Translations under genes and position numbers: made by a program
In this document: positions 43,596 through 50,887 of the stretch, one piece after another
How positions within the stretch are numbered: the stretch's first letter is position 1
Layout of the letters: every line of letters starts with the position of its first letter
DNA from: Arboricoccus pini
Lineage (GTDB): Bacteria > Pseudomonadota > Alphaproteobacteria > Geminicoccales > Geminicoccaceae
Assembly: GCF_900187945.1 (NCBI RefSeq)
Contig: NZ_FYEH01000002.1
Location: 310,001-374,000 of the forward strand
DNA length: 64,000 nt
Direction: 5' to 3'
The notes under the pieces: model-generated
Databases searched by the model: none
Seen by the model: only the letters and a program-made list of their open reading frames with translations
Told to the model about the DNA's origin: nothing

Positions 43596-44642
43596 ATGAA
43601 AATTCCGGCAACGATCGTTACCGGCTTCCTTGGCGCCGGCAAGACGAGTCTCATCCGCCATCTCCTGGCCAACGTGCGGGGCCGCCCCCTTGCCCTGATC
43701 ATCAACGAGTTCGGAGATATCGGCGCCGATCGGGAGATCATCAAAGGCTGCGGCATCGCCGAATGCGACGAGACGGACGTCATCGAGCTTGCCAATGGCT
43801 GCATCTGCTGCACCGTGGCCGACGATTTCCTGCCGGCGATGCGCCAGATCCTGGCGCGGGAACCGAAGCCCGATCACATCATCATAGAGACCTCGGGCCT
43901 GGCGCTGCCCAAACCGCTGGTCAAGGCGTTTGCCTGGCCGGCCGTACGGAACGCCGTGACCGTCGACGGCGTCGTCGTCCTGGCCGATGCCGCGGCGGTC
44001 CTTGCCGGCCGCTTCGCGCATGATCCGGCGGCCCTGGCCGACCAGCGCGCCGCCGATCCTTCGCTCGATCACGACAGCCCGCTTGAGGAACTCTTCGAGG
44101 AACAGCTCCTCTGTGGCGATCTCGTCGTGCTCAACAAGCAGGATCAGGTGGGCGCCGGTGATCGGCCGGCGATCGAGGCTCTGGTGCGGCCTTATCTGCG
44201 CCCGGGCGTGGGGCTGCTCTGGGCGGAGGGCGGCAAGATAGATCCGGTGGTAGCGCTTGGCCTGGGCATCGGCGCCGAGGACGATCTTGAGAGCCGCCCC
44301 TCGCACCATGATGACGGCCAGGATCACGACCATGACGAGTTCGACAGCTTCGTCCTACAGGTCCCCTCGATCGCCGATCCCGCCCTTATCGAGACGCGGC
44401 TCAAGGTCGCGATCGCGCGCTTCGACATTCTCCGCGTGAAGGGCTTCCTCGCGGTCGATGGCCGGCCGCTCCGCCACGTCGTCCAGGCGGTGGGCCAGCG
44501 CCTCGAGCGCTATTACGACCGTCCCTGGCGACCGGACGAGGCACGCCAGGGCGGTCTCGTCGTCATCGGCCAGCGGGGGACGGCAGGCGGCCTGGATCGC
44601 GCCAGCATCGCCCGGATGGTGCTGGACGGTCTGCCGGCCTGA
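43596..44642 (+). CDS. CobW/COG0523 GTPase, metal chaperone
   Basis: A 348-residue G3E GTPase. Walker A is GFLGAGKTS (Gly10-Ser18), the metal-binding CxCC motif is Cys69-Ile-Cys71-Cys72 in NGCICCTV, and the guanine motif is VLNKQD. A His/Asp-rich loop (HHDDGQDHDHDE) precedes the C-terminal CobW domain. Members deliver metals, and CobW itself is tied to cobalt insertion into cobalamin. The riboswitch directly upstream supports a cobalt/B12 role. CAGGAGA sits six bases before the ATG. A DUF1289-fusion gene follows 10 bases downstream. Confidence 0.92.
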   Translation: MKIPATIVTGFLGAGKTSLIRHLLANVRGRPLALIINEFGDIGADREIIKGCGIAECDETDVIELANGCICCTVADDFLPAMRQILAREPKPDHIIIETSGLALPKPLVKAFAWPAVRNAVTVDGVVVLADAAAVLAGRFAHDPAALADQRAADPSLDHDSPLEELFEEQLLCGDLVVLNKQDQVGAGDRPAIEALVRPYLRPGVGLLWAEGGKIDPVVALGLGIGAEDDLESRPSHHDDGQDHDHDEFDSFVLQVPSIADPALIETRLKVAIARFDILRVKGFLAVDGRPLRHVVQAVGQRLERYYDRPWRPDEARQGGLVVIGQRGTAGGLDRASIARMVLDGLPA

Positions 44643-44652
44643 GCCGCAGCAC

Positions 44653-45552
44653 TTGAGCCTCATCCCCTCACCCTGCACCGGGATCTGCGCGCTCGACCCG
44701 GCGACGGGCTGGTGCCGTGGCTGCGCCCGGACGGCCGACGAGATCACCGCCTGGCCCGGCCTTAGGCCGCCCGCCCAGGCGGCGATCTGGGCGGATTTGC
44801 CTGACCGCCGCGCGATCCTTCGCATGCCCTTCGAGCTCCTGCCCTGGACGGGAGCTTCCTTGCTCCGGCGGCTGGCCGAAAGCGGGCGCTCCTTTGCCTG
44901 CAGCATGGGGACGACCGGGGCCGTGGCCGAATTCGTGCCCGACGACGCGACCCGGCTGGAGATGCAAGACGACAGGCTGGGCGCGCGTGCCACCGATGGA
45001 GCGTTGCTGCTGGAAGACCGGCCTGGCATGCGCGCTTTCGCCGTTAGCCTGGAGAGCGGCGCCGAGGCCGTGGTCCTGGCTTTGCATCGTGCCCGACTCA
45101 AGGTCGTTCACCCTGACTGCGTCACTCGGCTCGGACCGGACGACATGGCCTTGATGCCGGGCGAGAATGACTGCGAACTGATCGACCTGGGGCTGGGTCG
45201 CCGGACCTGCCGGTTTTGCGTCAGAACCAAGGAGCCCCATCTTCTGGAGGAAGCATCTCTCGCGGCCGGGCGACAGTGGCAGGACAAGACGCATCGTCTG
45301 GTCCCTCTGCTTCTCGCTGCCAGCCCCACCCGCGTCCTCCTCGGGCCGTTTGGTCGCATTGAGGTCAAAGGACCGATCGGCCGGCAGGGAGTGGGCTCCC
45401 GCACGCATCTGCTGCCACCATTGCTTGAACGTGGCCAGGATCTGGGGCCAGGCTCGGGCCTGCCGCCCGATTACATTGCCTTGGCCATCCTGCACGGCGG
45501 TCCCAACACCCTCTTGCCGCCCTGCAATACGCGCGCCTTACTGAGCGTTTGA
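44653..45552 (+). CDS. DUF1289 domain fused to an unknown domain
   Basis: A 299-residue protein. The N-terminus is a DUF1289 module with four Cys (8, 12, 21, 24) in SPCTGICALDPATGWCRGCA followed by RTADEITAW, likely a small metal or Fe-S site. The remaining 230 residues are an uncharacterised domain with another CxxC (RRTCRFCVRTKE). No ATG or GTG fits; TTG 44653 is the most plausible start, 10 bases after the CobW stop. It therefore should be co-transcribed with the CobW gene and may share B12 riboswitch control. I do not recognise a function. Confidence 0.65.
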   Translation: MSLIPSPCTGICALDPATGWCRGCARTADEITAWPGLRPPAQAAIWADLPDRRAILRMPFELLPWTGASLLRRLAESGRSFACSMGTTGAVAEFVPDDATRLEMQDDRLGARATDGALLLEDRPGMRAFAVSLESGAEAVVLALHRARLKVVHPDCVTRLGPDDMALMPGENDCELIDLGLGRRTCRFCVRTKEPHLLEEASLAAGRQWQDKTHRLVPLLLAASPTRVLLGPFGRIEVKGPIGRQGVGSRTHLLPPLLERGQDLGPGSGLPPDYIALAILHGGPNTLLPPCNTRALLSV

Positions 45553-45574
45553 TCAACGGCGGAAAGAATTCCCT

Positions 45575-45895
45575 ATGACCAAGGCATACTGGCTGGCCCA
45601 GGTCGATGTGGCCGACGCTGAGGCCTACAAGGCCTATATTACCGCCAATGCGGTTGCATTTCGCAAATATGGCGCCCGCTTCCTGGTCCGCAGCGGCACG
45701 GCACGGGTCGTCGAAGGGCAGGCGCGAGGGCGCACCGTCGTCATCGAATTTCCCGATATCGCTGCCGCCAATGCCTGCTATGGGTCGCCCGAGTACCAAG
45801 CGGCCATAGCTCTGCGCCGGCCCGTTTCCACGGCCGACGTCCTGATCGTCGAGGGCTATGATGGCCCCCAGCCAGCAGACCGGGCGGCAGGCTGA
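45575..45895 (+). CDS. DUF1330 domain protein
   Basis: A 106-residue dimeric ferredoxin-like-fold protein of the DUF1330 family (AYWLAQVDVADAEAYKAY, YGARFLVRSG and GRTVVIEFPDIAAANACYGS). The function of the family is unknown; the fold resembles small oxygenases and EthD-type proteins. GGAAAGAA lies upstream of the ATG. It follows the DUF1289-fusion gene by 22 bases and may belong to the same transcript. Convergent ilvA follows. Confidence 0.88.
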   Translation: MTKAYWLAQVDVADAEAYKAYITANAVAFRKYGARFLVRSGTARVVEGQARGRTVVIEFPDIAAANACYGSPEYQAAIALRRPVSTADVLIVEGYDGPQPADRAAG

Positions 45896-45941
45896 CCCTG
45901 CTTGCCCCGGCACATGATGGGGCCCGCAGCGCCTGAGGAAT

Positions 45942-45967
45942 GGCGGCGCGACCGAAGCCGCGCCGCC
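45942..45967. other. GC-rich perfect hairpin downstream of the DUF1330 gene
   Basis: GGCGGCGCG and CGCGCCGCC form a perfect nine-base stem around an eight-base loop, about 50 bases after the DUF1330 stop. It lacks a T-run, so it is a pause or stability element rather than a clean terminator. Confidence 0.4.
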
Positions 45968-46001
45968 GGAACCGGACCGCAGCAAACGCTCCAGGCACCT
46001 T

Positions 46002-46050
46002 CCAAAACGGAACTATAACCTAATTGATGAGTCAATCAATAGGGTTTTGG
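46002..46050. terminator. Long imperfect hairpin between convergent DUF1330 gene and ilvA
   Basis: Outer arms CCAAAAC and GTTTTGG enclose inner arms CCTAATTGAT and ATCAATAGG (one bulged A). The structure is AT-rich and ends in TTTT on the plus strand, and is nearly symmetrical, so it could terminate transcription from both sides. Confidence 0.5.
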
Positions 46051-46055
46051 CGGCC

Positions 46056-47651
46056 TCATGAGGCCGGGGAAGCGCCAAGAAACAGGGCATAGGCCGGATT
46101 GTCGGTCTCGTCGCTGTAGGGATAGGCTAGGCGCTCCAGATAGGTGGCAAAGCTGGCCTCCTCGCCGGGCGGGATCTGGATGCCGGCCAGGACGCGGCCG
46201 TAATCCGCACCCTGGTTGCGATAATGAAAAAGCGTAATGTTCCAGCTGGCGGACATGCCCTCGAGAAACTTCATGAGGGCGCCCGGCCGCTCAGGAAACT
46301 GGAATCGATAGATGCGCTCGTGTGCGATGCCTTCTACGCGACCACCAACCATGTAGCGGGCATGAACCTTGGCCATCTCATTGTCGCTGAGATCGACGAC
46401 GGAATAGCCTTCCGCCCTTAGGGCCTGGGCAATCTCGCGCCCCTCGGCCAAGCCTTTGTTCAGAGCCACGCCCAGGAAGATCTGCGCCTGCGAGCCGCCG
46501 GCGAAGCGATAATTGAACTCGGTAACCGCGCGCCGACCGAGGGACTGGATCAACCGTCGATAGCTGCCCGGCTGCTCGGGGATGCCGACCGCCAGGAGGG
46601 CCTCGCGATGCTCGCCGATCTCGGCTCTCTCGGCGATGTGCCGCAGGCGATCGAAATTGAGATTGGCGCCGCTATTGATGGCGATCAGCGCGCCTGGCAC
46701 GGTCCCTTCCCGCTCGCGGTATTTCTTGAGCCCAGCCAGGCCCAGCGCGCCCGAAGGCTCGGCGATCGAACGGGTCTCGTCGAAAATGTCCTTGATGGCG
46801 GCGCAGACCGCATCGGTATCGACCGTGATGATCTCGTCGAGAAGCAGGCGGCAGAGCTTGAACGTCTCCGCGCCGACTCGTCGGACGGCCACGCCGTCGG
46901 CAAAAAGCCCCACCTGATCGAGCGTCACCTGGGCATCCGCCTGGATAGCCGCCTGCATGCTGGCTGCATCATCAGGCTCGACACCGATAATGCGGGTCTC
47001 GGGACGGAGAAACTTGACGTAGGCAGCGATGCCGGCCGCCAATCCGCCGCCGCCGATCGGCACGAAGATCGCTGCGATTGGAGCGGTGTGCTGGCGCAGG
47101 ATCTCCATGCCGATCGTGCCCTGGCCGGCAATGACGTCGGGATCGTCGAAGGGGGGGATGAAAGTGAGGCTTTCGGCTGCGGCGATCTTTCGCGCATGCG
47201 CTGCCGCCTCGTCATAGCCATCGCCATGCAGGACGACCTCGCCACCAAGGGCGGCCACGGCCTGCACCTTGATGCCAGGCGTGGTGAGCGGCATGACGAT
47301 AACGGCCCGGCCGCCGAGCCGGCTGGCGGCCAGGGCCACGCCTTGGGCGTGGTTGCCGGCCGAGGCGCAAATCACTCCGCGGCCGAGGCTGTCGGCATCA
47401 AGGTTCGCCATCTTGTTGTAGGCGCCGCGCAGCTTGAAGGAGAAGACCTGCTGCAGGTCCTCGCGCTTCAAGAAAATGTCAGCATCCAGGCGTCCGGAGA
47501 GCTTTTCCAGCCGGTCGAGCGGTGATTCGATCGCGACGTCATAGACGCGGGCAGCCAGAATACGGCGCACATAGGCAGCGATCAGGTCCGCCGCTTCGTC
47601 CAGATCGGCAGGCACGCCATCGGCGTGCGATTTCTGCAGGGCATTCACCAT
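46056..47651 (-). CDS. ilvA: Threonine ammonia-lyase, biosynthetic
   Basis: A 531-residue threonine deaminase, first step of isoleucine synthesis (threonine to 2-oxobutanoate). The PLP Lys is in QQVFSFKLRGAYN; other catalytic-domain blocks are ASAGNHAQGVALAA and PIGGGGLAAGIAAYVKFL. The C-terminal third has two ACT-like regulatory modules (EHREALLAVGIPEQPGSYRR and RIYRFQFPERPGALMKFL), as in isoleucine-sensitive long forms. Length and domain order are normal. A 14-base palindrome (46052-46065) overlaps its stop codon. Confidence 0.95.
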   Translation of the reverse strand: MVNALQKSHADGVPADLDEAADLIAAYVRRILAARVYDVAIESPLDRLEKLSGRLDADIFLKREDLQQVFSFKLRGAYNKMANLDADSLGRGVICASAGNHAQGVALAASRLGGRAVIVMPLTTPGIKVQAVAALGGEVVLHGDGYDEAAAHARKIAAAESLTFIPPFDDPDVIAGQGTIGMEILRQHTAPIAAIFVPIGGGGLAAGIAAYVKFLRPETRIIGVEPDDAASMQAAIQADAQVTLDQVGLFADGVAVRRVGAETFKLCRLLLDEIITVDTDAVCAAIKDIFDETRSIAEPSGALGLAGLKKYREREGTVPGALIAINSGANLNFDRLRHIAERAEIGEHREALLAVGIPEQPGSYRRLIQSLGRRAVTEFNYRFAGGSQAQIFLGVALNKGLAEGREIAQALRAEGYSVVDLSDNEMAKVHARYMVGGRVEGIAHERIYRFQFPERPGALMKFLEGMSASWNITLFHYRNQGADYGRVLAGIQIPPGEEASFATYLERLAYPYSDETDNPAYALFLGASPAS

Positions 47652-47882
47652 CGATCGACTACTTCGTTACTGGAGATCGGAACGGGCGTTCTAGCCGCTG
47701 GCGGCCGAGCGGCCAATGCGCGTTTGGGCCGGCCACTTTCCGGCTATACGACGGGCCTCAGGATCACGGTATGGCATGGGATTTGCTTCCGCCTGACCAG
47801 CCCCTCCGGGCGGCCCTGCTTGACGACTTATTATTTGTCTATCAGAATTGTCGTGTTTGGCAGCCAGACGATGGAGACGAAG

Positions 47883-48047
47883 ATGTCTATCTTATCCGGC
47901 GGTGAGTTCGAAAGCCTCGTCATGCTCGTCCTCCTCATTCTGACGACGGGTGCCGCTGTTATTCTCAGCCTGACCGACTCGCGGCTTGCCCCAGAGGTTG
48001 AAACGCCGCCCACCGATTCGCATTTCCTCTCGGGTCGTCGCTACTAA
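47883..48047 (+). CDS. Small single-helix membrane protein (hypothetical)
   Basis: A 54-residue protein with one membrane helix (ESLVMLVLLILTTGAAVIL) and a polar C-terminus (EVETPPTDSHFLSGRRY). GGAG lies six bases before the ATG at 47883; an earlier ATG at 47871 is in frame. I do not recognise it. It lies between ilvA, in the opposite orientation, and the flavin reductase gene, 31 bases upstream of the latter. Confidence 0.5.
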   Translation: MSILSGGEFESLVMLVLLILTTGAAVILSLTDSRLAPEVETPPTDSHFLSGRRY

Positions 48048-48078
48048 ACGCAACCCTTTCATTTTCTCTGGCGATTTC

Positions 48079-48588
48079 ATGACCACGCAGACGCTCGAGC
48101 GCAAAACCGGCTTGCTGGCCGCCGATAAGGATCTTTTCAAGCAGGTAGCCGGGCACTGGGTAAGTGGTGTGGCCATCATCACGACGATCGACGCCCAGGA
48201 TCGTCCCTTCGGGCTTACGATGAGCGCCGTGACGTCGCTCTCGCTCGACCCGATGCAGTTCCTGATAGCCGTCGACAAGCGCTCGACCTCGCTGCCGGCA
48301 CTGCATGAAAGCCGCAAGTTCTGCATCAATTTCCTTTCGGCCGGGCAGCGCGACGTTGCGATGCGGTTCGCCGGCAAGAGCCAGGACAAGTTCAGCGAGA
48401 CGCCGCATGTGCGCAGCATCGACCGACTTCCCGTGATCACGGGCAATCTCGCGACCTTGATCTGCGACGCCGCCGAGATCCTGCCTGGTGGCGATCACGA
48501 CATCATCATCGGCGATGTCCGCCATATCGAGGTGCTGGGCGGCGAGCCGATGGTCCATTTCCGTGGCGCATTTCGCGACCTAGCTTGA
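48079..48588 (+). CDS. Flavin reductase-like (FMN-binding) protein
   Basis: A 169-residue protein with the split-barrel flavin reductase fold (HpaC/RutF type). It binds FMN and uses NAD(P)H to supply reduced flavin to a partner. Family segments are HWVSGVAIITTIDAQDRPFGLTMS, SAVTSLSLDPMQFLIAVDK and KFCINFLSAGQRDVAMRFAG. No monooxygenase partner is adjacent. Its end is close to the RibBA-like gene start (ATG three bases after the stop), so the two are probably co-transcribed. Confidence 0.85.
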   Translation: MTTQTLERKTGLLAADKDLFKQVAGHWVSGVAIITTIDAQDRPFGLTMSAVTSLSLDPMQFLIAVDKRSTSLPALHESRKFCINFLSAGQRDVAMRFAGKSQDKFSETPHVRSIDRLPVITGNLATLICDAAEILPGGDHDIIIGDVRHIEVLGGEPMVHFRGAFRDLA

Positions 48589-48590
48589 CC

Positions 48591-49712
48591 ATGCTGGAAG
48601 CCGGAAGCGGCGCGGACCACCTGGATCGGCCGACCCATCCGGGCGTCGTTCGGCACGCGATCGAGGGTCTGACGACGACCGAGCAGCTCCTGGTCGAGGC
48701 CCGCGCCGGGCGGATGGTCATTCTCGTCGATGACGAGACCGCGAAGGGTCGAGGGGCGCTCATCATTCCAGCGGATGCGGCATCGGATTCGACCGTCACC
48801 TTCATGGCGATGCACGGTCGGGGGCTGATCTGCCTGGCATTGACCGAGGCGCGCTGCCGGGCTCTGCGGCTGGAGCGGCAGCCGCAACGGCGAGCCAACG
48901 GCCTGAATAGCGCCTTTACCGTCAGCATCGAGGCCAGGACGGGCGTGTCGACTGGGATATCTGCGGCCGATCGGGCACGCACCATCGCCGTTGCGATCGA
49001 TCGAGCGGCCACCCAATCGGACTTGGTCTCGCCGGGCCATGTGTTTCCGCTGGCGGCCAAGGAAGGCGGTGTCCTGGCGCGCGAGGGCAGCCCCGAGGCG
49101 GCCGTGGATCTGGCGCGGCTCGCTGGCCGCGACCCGTCGGGCGTGATCTGTGAGGTCATGACCGATGATGGTGACATGGCCACATTGCCCGATCTTTTAG
49201 CGTTCGGTGCCCGTCACGGGATCAAGATTGGCTCGATTGCTGACTTGGTCGCATACCGGCTGCATCGTGACCGGATCGTCGAGCCAGTGGCGGCCCTGCC
49301 CTTCGCCAGCCGGCATGGCGGCCACTTCGAACTGCATGTCTTCGCCGACCGCGTGAGCGGCAAGGAGCATCTGGCCTTGGTCACGGGCGATGTCGCAGGT
49401 GGCGTGCCAGTGCCGGTCGGCTCCCATGACGTCGATCTGCTGGCGGACGTGCTGGGCGGTGACCGGCCGACGCGCGAGACCCCGACGCTGCCCGCGACCA
49501 TGGCGGAGATGGCCGAGGCGGGACGCGGCGTGATCATTCTCGTCGATGCGGATATCGACGGTGGCCCGCCGCGGGAAGAAGGCGACCATCCGCGACTCCA
49601 TGCGATCGGCGCACAAATTCTGTGCGAACTCGGCATCCGGGATATTTTGCCTCGAGCACTGAGCGAGCGGCATCAATTGGCGTGCCAGCGCCGCGGCCTG
49701 CGGCTCGTCTAA
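48591..49712 (+). CDS. RibBA-like protein with degenerate active sites
   Basis: A 373-residue protein with the layout of bifunctional RibBA: 3,4-dihydroxybutanone-4-phosphate synthase (about 25-235) and GTP cyclohydrolase II-like (about 240-373). The RibB fold is clear (FMAMHGRGLICLALTEARC, TGISAADRARTI, SPGHVFPLAAKEGGVL). But catalytic RENEGD is AKGRGA (51-56) and the catalytic His is Ser167; only Glu188 remains. The RibA half lacks the zinc Cys motif. It may be a regulatory or scaffold pseudoenzyme in flavin synthesis. TTG 48585 is an alternative start. Confidence 0.85.
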   Translation: MLEAGSGADHLDRPTHPGVVRHAIEGLTTTEQLLVEARAGRMVILVDDETAKGRGALIIPADAASDSTVTFMAMHGRGLICLALTEARCRALRLERQPQRRANGLNSAFTVSIEARTGVSTGISAADRARTIAVAIDRAATQSDLVSPGHVFPLAAKEGGVLAREGSPEAAVDLARLAGRDPSGVICEVMTDDGDMATLPDLLAFGARHGIKIGSIADLVAYRLHRDRIVEPVAALPFASRHGGHFELHVFADRVSGKEHLALVTGDVAGGVPVPVGSHDVDLLADVLGGDRPTRETPTLPATMAEMAEAGRGVIILVDADIDGGPPREEGDHPRLHAIGAQILCELGIRDILPRALSERHQLACQRRGLRLV

Positions 49713-49768
49713 AGCGCGGTGGTCAGCTAAGAAGTCTGTCCGCGAGCCACGGGACGAAAGAGACCAGG

Positions 49769-50254
49769 ATGAGGTTTGCCGCGAGCGCTCTTGAGACCGA
49801 CGACAAGCCCACCTTCTACGCAGATCTCGGCCGCCAGCTTTCGGCCCTGATTGACGGCGAGACGGATCGCATTGCCAATTTGGCCAATGCGGCAGCACTG
49901 ATCCACGATCAGGTCCCGGACCTGAACTGGTCGGGTTTCTATCTGCTGCAGGGCGAGGAACTCGTGCTGGGCCCCTTCCAGGGCAAGCCCGCGTGTGTCC
50001 GCATCCCGCTTGGCCAAGGCGTATGCGGTACCGCCGCCGCGTCACGCCAGACCCTGCGTGTGGCCGACGTGCATACCTTTCCAGGTCATATCGCCTGCGA
50101 TACGCGATCCCGCGCGGAGCTTGTCGTGCCGCTGATCGCCGGCGACCGGCTTCTCGGCGTGCTCGACTTGGATAGTCCGACCGCGGCACGCTTCGATTGT
50201 GAGGATGAGACGGGCCTGCAACACCTGGCCGACCTCCTGGCCCAGCATCTTTAG
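49769..50254 (+). CDS. Free methionine-(R)-sulfoxide reductase (GAF domain)
   Basis: A 161-residue single GAF-domain enzyme of the fRMsr family, which reduces free L-methionine-R-sulfoxide with thioredoxin. The three conserved Cys are present: Cys76 (KPACVRIPLG), Cys86 (GQGVCGTAA) and Cys110 (PGHIACDTRS). SGFYLLQGEELVLGPFQG is the family N-terminal block. The ATG at 49769 gives the standard length; an open frame back to 49622 runs into the previous gene. It lies 56 bases after the RibBA-like gene. Confidence 0.9.
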   Translation: MRFAASALETDDKPTFYADLGRQLSALIDGETDRIANLANAAALIHDQVPDLNWSGFYLLQGEELVLGPFQGKPACVRIPLGQGVCGTAAASRQTLRVADVHTFPGHIACDTRSRAELVVPLIAGDRLLGVLDLDSPTAARFDCEDETGLQHLADLLAQHL

Positions 50255-50361
50255 TTGCCGATTGACACCACTGCGCGAATTTTGCAGCAAATTTATACAT
50301 CGTTAGGCAAGTTCGTGTAGATGTCGGGACACCGGCAGCAAGAAGGGCGAGCGAGGCGGCG

Positions 50362-50871
50362 ATGAATAGGCGTTTGTTCCTTGGACTGGGCGCCTATGCG
50401 GCCAGCGGGACATCCGACATGGTCGAGACCGCCAGGATACAGGAAGAAATTCCCGGACACCTTGTCATACGTGGCGCGATTGATGCCGCTTTGGGCGGCG
50501 AGACCATCTACGAACTCCCTCGGCTGCAACAGCTACCATCGGTATCGTTCAAGACCATCACACCCTGGACCACCGGGGCACATACCTTCAAAGGCGTCAA
50601 CCTGAAGACGCTAATGGCGGCGGTCGGCGCACGCGGCTCAATAGTTCGGGCAACAGCGCTCAACGATTACGCGATCACGATCGATCTCAGTGACTCGGCC
50701 GCGAGCCTAGCGATCGTGGCCTACGAGGAGGACGGCCAGCCGATCCGCGTTCGCGACAAGGGTCCACTTTGGATCCTATTTCCTTTCAGCGATCATCCAG
50801 AACTGCTGACTGATCGCGTCGAGGGCTGGTCGATCTGGCAGCTCGACGCGATCGAGGTTCTGGCGCCATGA
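50362..50871 (+). CDS. SUOX-fold (molybdopterin-binding-like) exported protein
   Basis: A 169-residue protein. The N-terminus MNRRLFLGLGAYAASG has an Arg pair and a short hydrophobic run, possibly a Tat-like or weak Sec signal. The body matches the sulfite-oxidase-type molybdopterin domain (THTFKGVNLKTLM-like TFKGVNLKTLMAAVG, YEEDGQPIRVRDKGPLWILFPF, DRVEGWSIWQLDAIEV). It contains no Cys at all, so it cannot supply the Mo-coordinating thiolate and may be a binding or sensor domain. A GGDEF-EAL gene follows by 16 bases, suggesting joint function. Confidence 0.7.
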   Translation: MNRRLFLGLGAYAASGTSDMVETARIQEEIPGHLVIRGAIDAALGGETIYELPRLQQLPSVSFKTITPWTTGAHTFKGVNLKTLMAAVGARGSIVRATALNDYAITIDLSDSAASLAIVAYEEDGQPIRVRDKGPLWILFPFSDHPELLTDRVEGWSIWQLDAIEVLAP

Positions 50872-50887
50872 TCGCCCTGGCCGTATC

